Shown: piece by piece, positions 8,163 through 17,631 of the stretch | Layout: every line of letters starts with the position of its first letter | Position numbering within the stretch: the first letter of the stretch is position 1 | NCBI RefSeq assembly: GCF_001424645.1 | Contig: NZ_LMQR01000001.1 | Span: 2,166,149 to 2,230,148, forward strand | Origin: Frigoribacterium sp. Leaf415 | GTDB lineage: Bacteria; Actinomycetota; Actinomycetes; Actinomycetales; Microbacteriaceae | DNA length: 64,000 bases | Direction: 5' to 3' | Made by a program: the position numbers and the translations under genes | The notes under the pieces: model-generated | Told to the model about the DNA's origin: nothing | The model's input: the letters and a program-made list of their open reading frames with translations, nothing else | Databases searched by the model: none

Positions 8163-9104
8163 GTGACCGATTACGCACTGGCCGTCGACGTGGGCGGAAC
8201 GAAGGTCGAGGCGGCGCTGGTCGCCTCCGACGGAACCCTGCTCGACGGCAGTCGCGACCGACGCCCCACCGGCGCCGGGTCGACGTCCGACGAACTCGCC
8301 GAGGCGGTCCGCGCGGTCGTCGCTCACGCCCTCGATGCCCTGCCCGACGGTGACGCGCTCGTCGGGGCGGGCATCGGCAGCGCCGGGCCGGTCGACCTCG
8401 TGCACGGCACGGTGTCGCCGATCAACCTGCACGCCTGGCGCGGTTACCCGCTGCGCGAGCAGGTCGCGGCACTCGCGGCCTCGACCCTGCCCGACGCCGC
8501 CCCCGTGACCCTGCGACTCGACGGCGTCAGCCTCGCCCTCGCCGAGCACTGGGTCGGCGCCACCCAGGGCGCCGACAACGCCCTGGCGATCACCGTCTCG
8601 ACCGGTGTCGGCGGCGGCCTCATCGTCAACGGCCGCCTGCTCTCGGGCGGCACGGGCAACGCCGGCCACATCGGCCAGATCCAGATCGCCGACCGCCCCG
8701 CGGGCGAGAACGCCTGGGCGGCCACCCTCGAGGTCATCGCCTCGGGCCCGAACGTCGTCGCCTGGGCCCGTGAGCAGGGCTGGCAGGGCGAGCGCGGTGA
8801 AGACCTGGCGGCCGGCTACGTCGCGGGCGACGAGATCGCCGTCGCGGCCGTCCGCCGCTCGGCCAACGCCGTGGGCGAGGCGGTCTCGTCGGTCACGACG
8901 CTGCTCGACCTCGACGTCGTCGCGATCGGCGGCGGGTTCTCGCGCGTCAGCGACGACTACCTCGACCTGGTCCGGGCCACGGTCCAGGAGGCGCCGGTCA
9001 ACGAGTACGCCCGTCGCGTCCGGGTCGTCCGCTCGGGCCTGAGCGACGAGAGCCCCTTGGTCGGAGCCGCCGCGCTCGTCTGGCGGGCCGAGCTGCTCGG
9101 CTGA
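8163..9104 (+). CDS. ROK-family protein (sugar kinase)
   Basis: A 313-residue ROK protein without a DNA-binding domain, so a kinase rather than a repressor. The ATP-binding loop DVGGTKVEAALV is at the N-terminus, followed by GAGIGSAGPVD and STGVGGGLIVNG. The segment after GNAGHIGQIQI lacks the usual CxCGxxGC zinc-binding cysteines of classical ROK glucokinases, so this is a divergent member. Likely substrates are glucose or an amino sugar. The start is GTG at 8163: TACGCT lies 7 nt upstream (8150-8155), arguing for a leaderless transcript. Confidence 0.85.
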   Translation: MTDYALAVDVGGTKVEAALVASDGTLLDGSRDRRPTGAGSTSDELAEAVRAVVAHALDALPDGDALVGAGIGSAGPVDLVHGTVSPINLHAWRGYPLREQVAALAASTLPDAAPVTLRLDGVSLALAEHWVGATQGADNALAITVSTGVGGGLIVNGRLLSGGTGNAGHIGQIQIADRPAGENAWAATLEVIASGPNVVAWAREQGWQGERGEDLAAGYVAGDEIAVAAVRRSANAVGEAVSSVTTLLDLDVVAIGGGFSRVSDDYLDLVRATVQEAPVNEYARRVRVVRSGLSDESPLVGAAALVWRAELLG

Positions 9105-9278
9105 GCCGCGCCTCCTGCGGTCGGTGACCCGCGCCTCCCGGGGTCGGCCGCTTCTCTGGGAACGGTCGTCGGTGGCCCGGCCTAGGCTGGGTTGCATCCC
9201 ACAACGTCGTCGGAATCCGTCGCGCCCTCGGGGCGCGCACCACCACCACCGCACCACCACTCGCAGAGAGGTCATCTC

Positions 9279-10322
9279 ATGCCCACCACCGTCCCCGTCC
9301 TGCTCACGCCGTCCGCCGGCGCCCCCTTCGAGCACTCCACCGTCGAGCTGCGCGACGTCGGTCCGAACGACGTCCAGATCGACATCGCGTTCGCCGGCAT
9401 CTGCCACAGCGACATCCACCAGGCCCGCGAGGAGTGGGGCAAGGCCATCTTCCCGATGGTGCCCGGCCACGAGATCGCCGGCATCGTCACCGAGGTCGGT
9501 TCCGACGTCACCAAGCACAAGGTCGGCGACCGCGTCGGCATCGGCTGCTTCGTCGACAGCTGCCGCGAGTGCGAGAACTGCCTCGCCGGTGAGCAGCAGT
9601 TCTGCGTCAAGGGCAACGTCGCGACCTACAACGGCCGCCAGTACTCGGGCGAGCCCACCTACGGCGGCTACGCCAAGCAGATCGTCGCCGACGAGAACTA
9701 TGTCCTGTCGATCCCCGAGGGCATCGCGCTCGACGAGGCCGCCCCCCTGCTCTGCGCAGGCATCACCACCTACTCGCCGCTGAAGCACTGGGGCGCGGGC
9801 CCCGGCACGAAGGTCGCCGTCGTCGGAATGGGCGGTCTCGGGCACATGGCCGTCAAGATCGCGCACGCCATGGGCGCCGAGGTCACCGTCATCAGCCAGA
9901 CGCTGTCCAAGCAGGACGACGGCCTCAAGCTCGGCGCCGACCACTACTATGCCTCGAGCGACCCCGAGACCTTCGGAAAGCTCAAGAACTCGTTCGACCT
10001 GATCATCAACACGATCTCGGCCGACATGGACATCGACGCCTACGCCCGCACCCTGCGCCTCAACGGCACGATGGTGTTCGTCGGCCTGCCCGAGAACCCC
10101 CAGTCGTTCCGCGCCGGGTCGCTGATCGGCGGCCGTCGCAGCCTCGCCGGCTCGAACATCGGCGGCATCCCCGAGACGCAGGAGATGCTGGACTTCTGCG
10201 CCGAGCACCACATCGGCGCCGAGATCGAGACGATCGGCGCCGACGAGGTCGACGAGGCCTACGAGCGCGTCGTCGCCAGCAAGGTCCGCTACCGCTTCGT
10301 GATCGACACCGCGACCATCTAG
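9279..10322 (+). CDS. Zinc-dependent NAD(P)-dependent alcohol dehydrogenase (AdhC/YahK-like)
   Basis: A 347-residue cinnamyl-alcohol-dehydrogenase-like enzyme. The catalytic zinc ligands are visible as C42 in AGICHSDIHQ and H64 in VPGHEIAG. The structural zinc loop has Cys 95, 98, 101 and 109. The nucleotide-binding motif is GMGGLGHMAVKIAHAMGA. This group reduces aldehydes with NADPH and works broadly on aliphatic and aromatic substrates. Start and ribosome binding site: AGAGAGGTCATCTC before the ATG. A strong intrinsic terminator follows 17 bp after the stop, so it is transcribed alone or as the last gene. Confidence 0.93.
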   Translation: MPTTVPVLLTPSAGAPFEHSTVELRDVGPNDVQIDIAFAGICHSDIHQAREEWGKAIFPMVPGHEIAGIVTEVGSDVTKHKVGDRVGIGCFVDSCRECENCLAGEQQFCVKGNVATYNGRQYSGEPTYGGYAKQIVADENYVLSIPEGIALDEAAPLLCAGITTYSPLKHWGAGPGTKVAVVGMGGLGHMAVKIAHAMGAEVTVISQTLSKQDDGLKLGADHYYASSDPETFGKLKNSFDLIINTISADMDIDAYARTLRLNGTMVFVGLPENPQSFRAGSLIGGRRSLAGSNIGGIPETQEMLDFCAEHHIGAEIETIGADEVDEAYERVVASKVRYRFVIDTATI

Positions 10323-10338
10323 CACCCGCCTGCACGCA

Positions 10339-10373
10339 CGAAGGCCCCCTCCCGTCACGGGAGGGGGCCTTCG
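10339..10373 (+). terminator. Intrinsic terminator hairpin after the alcohol dehydrogenase gene
   Basis: A perfect 15-bp GC-rich stem (CGAAGGCCCCCTCCC with its complement) around a 5-nt loop, 17 bp past the stop. The U-tract is weak, as is common in high-GC genomes. Confidence 0.8.
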
Positions 10374-10498
10374 TCGGTGCGGAGGGCGGACGGGCACGAA
10401 GGCGGGCGACTTCGGCGACGGCGGGCGACCACGGCAGCCCGCCTCCGACGAACTCGCCCGTCGGGGGTAGGCACCAGCAGGCGTCAGACGGGCCCGGC

Positions 10499-11086
10499 CT
10501 ACCCGGCGGGGGTGTTGAACCGACGCAGCCAACCGGCGAACTCGGCGAGCTCGCCGTCCGACCAGCCCTCGACGTGGTTGCGGAACACGGCACGGTTCTC
10601 GTGCCGCACCTCGAGCATGCGGCTCTCGGCGCGCTCGGTGCTGCGCAGGGTCATGACGCGTCCGTCGGCCGGGTCGGGCACCACGTCGACGAACCCGGCC
10701 TCGCGCAGCAGGGTGACCTGCCGGCTGACCGCGCTCTTGTCCATCGCCATCGCCTTGACGATGTCGCCGGCACTGCACGGCTGGTGCTTCATCACGTACC
10801 TCAGCACGTAGAAGGCCGTGGGAGGCACGTCCGGGTCGAAGCGCGACGCCGCCGCAGCGATCGTGCGCTTGGCCTCGACCATCATCGAGCCGATCTCGTC
10901 GACCACGCCGGCCATGAGGCCCTCGCGGCCGTCGTCGTCAGGACCCGGGAGGCGCGGTGCGGCCTGGCCAGGCCCCTCGGCCCCGAGGAGGCGCGGTGCG
11001 GCCCGGTCGGCAACGTCGCCCCCCGAGGGGCGCGCCGCGTCGAGCACCGCGCCCTCGGGCTGGCCGTCAACGGTCGGCTGCGACAT
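10499..11086 (-). CDS. MarR-family transcriptional regulator
   Basis: A MarR winged-helix protein. The core from about residue 58 (MAGVVDEIGSMM) contains the recognition region AMAMDKSAVSRQVTLLREAGF and the wing DPADGRVMTLRS. It probably represses the DHA2 exporter just upstream. The frame from the ATG at 11086 (195 aa, GGAGAAGG upstream, overlapping the exporter stop by 20 bp) gives a 57-residue N-terminal extension that MarR proteins normally lack. Two AGGAGGCGCGG-type words fall in this extension (10948, 10987) and encode APRLPG and APRLLG. An ATG at 10915 would give a more usual 138-residue protein; the start remains uncertain. Confidence 0.85.
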   Translation of the reverse strand: MSQPTVDGQPEGAVLDAARPSGGDVADRAAPRLLGAEGPGQAAPRLPGPDDDGREGLMAGVVDEIGSMMVEAKRTIAAAASRFDPDVPPTAFYVLRYVMKHQPCSAGDIVKAMAMDKSAVSRQVTLLREAGFVDVVPDPADGRVMTLRSTERAESRMLEVRHENRAVFRNHVEGWSDGELAEFAGWLRRFNTPAG

Positions 11087-13073
11087 CCTTCTCCTCGACC
11101 AGGGACGAGAACACCGGGCTCTCGGCCAGTTCGTCGGCGGGCACCGGGTGACCCGCCACCTCGGCGGCGCCCGTCGCGATGATCGTGTCGATGGTACCGG
11201 TGGCGGTCGTCGTGTGGCTGTGGTGACGGCGCTGCGCCTCGGCGACGCCGTCCCCTCCGTCGACGGGCGAGACCGGCGCGGGCGAACCGGAGAGGCCCGA
11301 GGTCGGGGCGGTCGCCGTGGCGGGCGTGGAGGCCGTCGCCGGGGCACTCGACACCGCGGGGGCCAGGCCGGCCGTGGCCGCTGCTCCCTTGGCGACCGGG
11401 GACGCGGCGTTCGCGTCGACCGGGGCCGCGCCTCCGTCGTTCCCCTCGGAGGCGGCAGCCGACGTCGCACCGTCGGTCGGCCCGTCCGTCTTCGCCGCCG
11501 CGCGCTGGAGGCCGGTCTTGGTGCCGAGCTCGACGTTCGGCAACAGGCAGACGAACACGATGGTGATGATCGCCAGCGGGGCCGCGATGAGGAAGACGTC
11601 GGCGACGCCCTGCCCGTAGGCCGACTCGATGATCGTGCGGATCGGACCGGGCACGGTGCTGAGGTCGGGGATGCTCGTGGCGCCGCCACCACCCAGGGCG
11701 CTGGGGTCGACCCCGGCATCGGTCAGGCCGTCGGTGATGTAGCCCGAGACCTTGGTGCCGAGCACGGCGCCCATGACCGAGACGCCGATGGTGCCGCCGA
11801 GGCTGCGGAAGAACGCGACGCTCGACGAGGCCGCGCCGACGACGCTGACGTCGACCGAGTTCTGCACGACGAGCACGAGGTTCTGCATCACCATGCCGAT
11901 GCCGAGACCCATCATGGCCATGAAGACCGAGACGACGAAGAAGTTCGTGTCGTACTCGATGGTCGACATGAGGAAGAGCCCGGCGGCGAGCAGGACGGAC
12001 CCGACGATCATGTAGGGCTTCCACTTGCCGTACTTCGAGATGAGCGCACCGGCGACCATCGACGAGATGAGCAGGCCGAGCACCATCGGCAGGGTCAGGA
12101 TGCCGGCCATGGTCGGCGACTGGCCGCGGGCCAGCTGCATGTACTGACCGAGGAAGACGCTGGTGCCGAACATGGCCACGCCGACGCTGAGCGAGGCGAT
12201 CACCGCGAAGGTGAAGGTGCGGTTGCGGAACAGCGTGAGCGGGATGATCGGCTCCTTGCTGTTGAACTCGACGATCACGGCGAGCACGAGGAGCACGGCG
12301 GCGCCGAGGCCCATGACCCAGCTGGTGACCGAGTTCCACTCGAACTGCTTGCCGCCGAGCGACACCCAGATGAGCAGCAGCGAGACGCCACCGGCGATCA
12401 GCCCGGCACCCCAGTAGTCGATGACGACCTTCTTCGCGGGTTTGGCGGGCAGGTGCAGCGTCTTCTGGATGACGATCAGGGCCGCGATGCCGACGGGCAC
12501 GCCGACGAAGAAGTTCCAGCGCCAGCCGATGCTGTCGGTGAGCACGCCGCCGAGCAGCGGGCCGCCGATGGTGCCGACGCTCATGACGGCGCCGAGGTAG
12601 CCCATGTACCGGCCGCGCTCACGCGGGCTGATGATGTCGCTCATGACGACCTGCACCAGGGCGGTGAGGCCGCCGGCGCCGAGACCCTGGAAGACGCGGA
12701 AGGTGATCAGCGTCGCGGTGTTCTGCGAGAAGCCGGCCGCGACGGAGGCGAGCACGAACAGCACGAGCGCCACCTGCAGCAGCACCTTGCGGTTCGTCAG
12801 GTCGCTGAACTTGCCCCACAGCGGGGTGCTCACGGTGGTCGCCAGCAGGGTCGCGGTGATGACCCAGGTGTACGAGGTCTGGCTTCCGTTCAGGTCGCTG
12901 ACGATGCGCGGCAGCGAGGTCGACACGACGGTCGACGAGAGGATCGCGACGAGCATGCCCATCAGCAGGCCCGACAGGGCCGTGAGGACTTCGCGGTGGC
13001 TCATGCCGGGCGCTTCGCCCGGTTCGTGGGGTGCCGCGGGCTTCGTGCCCGCGGCGGTCGTGGTCTGCGACAA
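11067..13073 (-). CDS. DHA2-family (EmrB/QacA) MFS drug efflux transporter
   Basis: A 668-residue protein with about 14 transmembrane segments. Motif A is seen as LWGKFSDLTNRK and motif C-like glycines as GPLLGGVLTDSIGWRWNFFVGVPVG, both typical of proton-driven multidrug exporters. The C-terminal 130 residues are a long Ala/Pro/Thr-rich cytoplasmic tail of unknown role. A 45-bp palindrome overlaps the upstream promoter region (13131-13175). The MarR gene overlaps the 3' end, so the pair should form an autoregulated operon induced by a toxic compound. Confidence 0.92.
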   Translation of the reverse strand: MSQTTTAAGTKPAAPHEPGEAPGMSHREVLTALSGLLMGMLVAILSSTVVSTSLPRIVSDLNGSQTSYTWVITATLLATTVSTPLWGKFSDLTNRKVLLQVALVLFVLASVAAGFSQNTATLITFRVFQGLGAGGLTALVQVVMSDIISPRERGRYMGYLGAVMSVGTIGGPLLGGVLTDSIGWRWNFFVGVPVGIAALIVIQKTLHLPAKPAKKVVIDYWGAGLIAGGVSLLLIWVSLGGKQFEWNSVTSWVMGLGAAVLLVLAVIVEFNSKEPIIPLTLFRNRTFTFAVIASLSVGVAMFGTSVFLGQYMQLARGQSPTMAGILTLPMVLGLLISSMVAGALISKYGKWKPYMIVGSVLLAAGLFLMSTIEYDTNFFVVSVFMAMMGLGIGMVMQNLVLVVQNSVDVSVVGAASSSVAFFRSLGGTIGVSVMGAVLGTKVSGYITDGLTDAGVDPSALGGGGATSIPDLSTVPGPIRTIIESAYGQGVADVFLIAAPLAIITIVFVCLLPNVELGTKTGLQRAAAKTDGPTDGATSAAASEGNDGGAAPVDANAASPVAKGAAATAGLAPAVSSAPATASTPATATAPTSGLSGSPAPVSPVDGGDGVAEAQRRHHSHTTTATGTIDTIIATGAAEVAGHPVPADELAESPVFSSLVEEKDVAADR

Positions 13074-13130
13074 GGTGCGCTCCGGTGGTTCGAGATGGTG
13101 AGGGACTGACCGCCGTTGGTCGGGTCCGTT

Positions 13131-13175
13131 GGTTGCAGAATGTCAACCATACGCTTTCGTTGACGAATAGCAACC
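13131..13175. promoter_or_regulatory. Extended palindrome, probable MarR operator over the exporter promoter
   Basis: GGTTGC-N6-TCAAC on the left mirrors GTTGA-N6-GCAACC on the right, centred at 13153. The minus-strand promoter candidate TTGCTA-N16-TATGGT lies inside the palindrome, so a bound dimer would block transcription of the exporter-marR operon. The region is AT-rich compared with its surroundings. Confidence 0.65.
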
Positions 13176-13237
13176 ATTTTGCTGCAGTTGCTGCAGAAAT
13201 CTTTCTCGAACTCCGCGACGCGGTCGCGGGGGAACGC

Positions 13238-13276
13238 AGGAGGCGCGGTGCGAGTCCTCCTCGCACCGCGCCTCCT
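13238..13276. terminator. Bidirectional terminator-like hairpin made of two inverted copies of the AGGAGGCGCGG word
   Basis: Two 16-nt arms (AGGAGGCGCGGTGCGA and its exact complement) flank a 7-nt loop. It lies between the start region of the exporter operon and the 3' end of the AI-2E-type permease gene. Confidence 0.65.
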
Positions 13277-13291
13277 TCAGGGCCTTCCGGG

Positions 13292-14425
13292 TCAGCGGAC
13301 CTCTTCGGGCCGTTTCTGACGGAACATCTCGGCCGGCTGGTGCTCGCCGTTCCAGACCTGGGTGATGCCCCAGACGACGGCCATGAGCGGCACGGCGATG
13401 ACGGCCCCGACGACGCCGCCGAGGATCGTGCCGGCGGTCAGGGCGACCAGGATGACCAGGCCGTGCAACTGCAACGTGCGGCCCATGAGCACCGGCTGCA
13501 GGAAGTTGCCCTCGAGCTGGTTGACGACGACCACGATGCCGACGACGATCAGCGCCTGGACCGGGCCGAGCGCGACGAGGGCGACGAGGGCCGCGAGGAT
13601 GCCCGCGGCCGTGGCTCCGACGAGGGGGATGAACGCGGTGAGGAACACGATGACCGCGAGCGGCAGGGCCAGCGGCACCCCGACGATCCAGAGGCCGACG
13701 CCGATGCCGATCGCGTCGACCGCGGCGACCGTCGCCGTGCCGCGGACGTAGCCACCGAGCGTGGTGACCGTCTTGTCGCCGATGCGGCGGGCGCGGGCGT
13801 AGTTCTCACCCTTGAACGGGCGGAGCAGGAACTCCCAGATGGCCGGGCCGTCCTTGAGGAAGAAGAACAGCACGACGATCATCAGGACGAGGCCCGTCGC
13901 GAAGCTGCCGACGGCCGAGGCCCCGGCGAGCGCCCCCGAGCCGAACTGCGAGCTCGTGACGAAGTCGACGGCCGCGTTGCGGACGTCGTCGATCTGCTGG
14001 TCGCTGATCGAGAAGGGCAGGGTGGTGATCCAGTCCTGCAGCTTGTTGAAGCCCGAGGTGGCCGAGTCGGCGAGCGAGCTGGCCTGGCTCTCGACGGCCC
14101 ACACGATCAGCCAGGCGACGAGCCCGAGGATGATCAGCACGGCGAACAGGCAGATCAGGGTCGCCAGCACCGAGGGCACCTTGTGCCGCCGCAGGAAGGC
14201 GACGACCGGCAGCATGGCCGACGCGAAGATCAGCGCGAGCAGCACCGGCAGGGTGACGAGGCTCAGGCTGAGGAAGACGTAGATGACGCCGATCGCGACG
14301 ATGAGCACGGCGATGATCTGCACGGCCCGGGTCGCGAGCGTGCCGAACGCGTCGGCCCAGAGGGAGTGCCGGACGGCGGCGTCCTCACGGGCCACCTCGG
14401 CTTCTTGGCTGCGGAAGAGTCCCAC
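13292..14425 (-). CDS. AI-2E transporter family (DUF20) membrane protein
   Basis: A 377-residue protein with about eight membrane segments in the arrangement of the AI-2E/UPF0118 family: paired N-terminal helices, a soluble central segment and a C-terminal cluster containing NQLEGNFLQPVLMGRTLQLHGL, the family's most conserved stretch. Roles proposed for relatives include export of signals or ions (Na+/Li+ antiport); none can be assigned here. The start is GTG at 14425, with GAGGA 8 nt upstream. The C-terminus is short and charged. Confidence 0.88.
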   Translation of the reverse strand: MGLFRSQEAEVAREDAAVRHSLWADAFGTLATRAVQIIAVLIVAIGVIYVFLSLSLVTLPVLLALIFASAMLPVVAFLRRHKVPSVLATLICLFAVLIILGLVAWLIVWAVESQASSLADSATSGFNKLQDWITTLPFSISDQQIDDVRNAAVDFVTSSQFGSGALAGASAVGSFATGLVLMIVVLFFFLKDGPAIWEFLLRPFKGENYARARRIGDKTVTTLGGYVRGTATVAAVDAIGIGVGLWIVGVPLALPLAVIVFLTAFIPLVGATAAGILAALVALVALGPVQALIVVGIVVVVNQLEGNFLQPVLMGRTLQLHGLVILVALTAGTILGGVVGAVIAVPLMAVVWGITQVWNGEHQPAEMFRQKRPEEVR

Positions 14426-14619
14426 GGTGTCGTCCTCGTTTCTGGTGGTGCGGGGGGTCGAGAGGGGTGCCGGGCGAGGCGCGGTCGGGTGCGGCCGGTG
14501 CCGGTGGGCTGGCGGAATCGTCGGGGGTGATCGGCCCGACTAGGACAGCCAACCCCGTCACGAGAATATCGGGCCGGATCGGTGCCCTCGCGACCTGGCG
14601 CGCGCCTAGCGTGGAGGGC

Positions 14620-15171
14620 ATGCCGACCTCCGTCCTCGTCGTGTCCGACACCCACGTCCCGCAGAAGGCCAAGGCCGTGCCGGGGGTCGTCTGGACCGCG
14701 GTCGAACGGGCCGACGTCGTCGTGCACGCGGGCGACTGGACCGGCGAACCGCTGCTCGACGAGTTCGAGGCCCGAGCGCGCCTCCTGATCGGGGTCCGGG
14801 GCAACAACGACGGCGCCGGGCTGCGCGCCCGCCTGCCCGAGGTCGCCCGCACGACGATCGAGGGCGTGCGCCTCGCCGTGGTGCACGAGACCGGAGCCAA
14901 GGAGGCGCGCGAGCGACGCATGGACCGCCTCTTCCCCGAGACCGACCTGCTGCTGTTCGGACACAGCCACATCCCGTGGGACACGACGACGCCCGCGGGC
15001 CTGCGCCTGCTGAACCCGGGGTCGCCCACGGACCGTCGGCGCCAGCCGCATGCCACCTACCTCACGCTGACCCTCGACGCGGGCGAGGTGCGCGACGTGG
15101 TGCTGCACGAGTTGCCCGTCGCCGCACGGGACCGCACGGGGGTGCTTCCGCACCCCCGCATGACGACCTAG
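14620..15171 (+). CDS. YfcE-type metallophosphoesterase
   Basis: A 183-residue calcineurin-like phosphodiesterase with every family motif: SDTH near residue 10, HAGDW near 38, RGNND near 67, VVHE near 88 and GHSHIPW near 114, followed by LLNPGSPTDRR. These bind two metal ions; relatives hydrolyse phosphodiesters or small phosphomonoesters. The start ATG at 14620 has both GGAGGG and a TAGCGT box 7 nt upstream. The stop codon overlaps that of the convergent DsbA-like gene within a shared CTAG. Confidence 0.9.
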   Translation: MPTSVLVVSDTHVPQKAKAVPGVVWTAVERADVVVHAGDWTGEPLLDEFEARARLLIGVRGNNDGAGLRARLPEVARTTIEGVRLAVVHETGAKEARERRMDRLFPETDLLLFGHSHIPWDTTTPAGLRLLNPGSPTDRRRQPHATYLTLTLDAGEVRDVVLHELPVAARDRTGVLPHPRMTT

Positions 15172-16115
15172 CCGGCGGGCGTCTCGGCCGGGGCCGACTC
15201 GGTGGGCGTCGGCGACGGGCTGGCCGTGCCCGACTCGGTGTAGCTGTTGCCGGCCGCCGTGACGACGAAGCTGCGGAACTCCTGCACCGTGAACGGCCGG
15301 CTGCCGTCGTACTTCTGACCGTTGACGAGGACCGTCGGGGTGCCCGTCAGGGCGTCGAGGTCGCTGTTCGGCAGGGGCCCGTCGATGGCCCGCTGCGTCG
15401 ACGCCGTCACCCACGAGCCGAACTCGTCGTCGTCGATGCACCTCGTGATGTCGCTCGCCTTCGTCACCCCGTCGACACCGGTCGCGATGTCGGCGAGCTG
15501 TGAGTCGTCGAGACCACGGGTGCCCTCTTCGGGTTGCTGCTCGAACATGGCGGTGTTGAAGTCGAAGAACGAGTTCGGCGAGTAGTTCGCCACGCAGGCC
15601 GCCGCGTTGGCCGCCCGGTTGCTGTACTTCGTGCCGAGGGACTGGTTCGTGAGGATGGCGACCGGGTGGTACTCGACCGTCGCCGCCCCCGACTCGACGA
15701 GCCCGCTGATGTAGTCGTTGTTGGCCTGCTCGAACTCGCCGCAGATGGGGCAGAGGTAGTCGAGGTAGACGACGATGTCGACCGTGTCGCTGGACGCCGC
15801 CGACGCCGACGCCGTGGGTTCGTCGTCGGGGCCCAGGGCGCCGGTCTGCACGGCCTCGAAGCCCTGACCGATCTTGATGCCGTCGCTCGCCATGTTGGCG
15901 GGGCCGGGGCCGGCCGGACGGATGCTGTTCGTGATGACCAGCACGACGCCCACGACGATGGCGATCACCACGAGCGCGAGGCCGCCCTGCAGCGCCCACT
16001 TGCCGGCGCGTTGGCGACGCTTCTGCTTCTGGCGGGCGAGCTGGGCCTTCTGGCGGGCCGCCGCGCGCCGCTGGTTCTTGGTCAACGACGAGTCGTCGGG
16101 ATTCAGGTCAGTCAT
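15168..16115 (-). CDS. Membrane-anchored DsbA-family thiol-disulfide oxidoreductase
   Basis: A 315-residue protein with a strongly basic N-terminus (about residues 14-38), one transmembrane helix (about 41-62) and an extracytoplasmic thioredoxin-fold domain. The redox site is C122-P-I-C125 in LDYLCPICGEFEQ, and the cis-Pro loop is LTGTPTVLVNGQ. It probably forms or isomerises disulfides in exported proteins, as in other actinobacterial DsbA-like proteins. The C-terminus is Ser/Pro/Thr-rich. An in-frame start further upstream exists, but GGAG precedes the ATG at 16115. Confidence 0.9.
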   Translation of the reverse strand: MTDLNPDDSSLTKNQRRAAARQKAQLARQKQKRRQRAGKWALQGGLALVVIAIVVGVVLVITNSIRPAGPGPANMASDGIKIGQGFEAVQTGALGPDDEPTASASAASSDTVDIVVYLDYLCPICGEFEQANNDYISGLVESGAATVEYHPVAILTNQSLGTKYSNRAANAAACVANYSPNSFFDFNTAMFEQQPEEGTRGLDDSQLADIATGVDGVTKASDITRCIDDDEFGSWVTASTQRAIDGPLPNSDLDALTGTPTVLVNGQKYDGSRPFTVQEFRSFVVTAAGNSYTESGTASPSPTPTESAPAETPAG

Positions 16116-16388
16116 GGGGCTCCGGTGCGCGACGGCCTCGCATGGTCGCGTCGAGCGGGTGGTGGGGACGGTCGCCACGAGTCGTGGCCACGAAACATGG
16201 TACGAGGCGAGCCTGGCAGAAGTCCGCCAGGCGCGGGCGAGAGAGGGTGGAGAACAGGCGCTCCCGTGGCGATCCGAGAGATTTTCATGGCATGCTGATC
16301 GGTGGTGGTCACCGCAGACCTCTGAGGTTGATCACCGTCCATTCACAACGGATCGTCCGGCACGTACCTGCCGGTGAAGGAGAAGATC

Positions 16389-17489
<1,101 letters not shown>

Positions 17490-17492
17490 CAC

Positions 17493-17549
17493 CCCGTCGG
17501 GTCGGCCCGTCGAGTCCGCTCGGAGCACTCCTCCGATCGACCCGGCGGG
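17493..17549. terminator. Possible terminator stem between the ABC ATPase and DUF4032 genes
   Basis: A 12-bp stem with one G-T wobble (CCCGTCGGGTCG with CGACCCGGCGGG) closes a 33-nt loop a few bases after the ATPase stop. The long loop makes this only a moderate candidate. Confidence 0.35.
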
Positions 17550-17631
17550 CCGTCCCGCGTTCCGGCCCCGCGCCTCCTGACCTCCCCCGCCGCCCCGCCT
17601 CAGGCGGCGCTCCCCCGCACGAGAGGCCCTC

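Noticed and set aside
10818..13109. 763-codon plus-strand open frame
   Set aside because: It lies opposite the DHA2 transporter and MarR genes and has only Asp/Arg/Gly/His-rich low-complexity sequence, typical of antisense frames in high-GC DNA.
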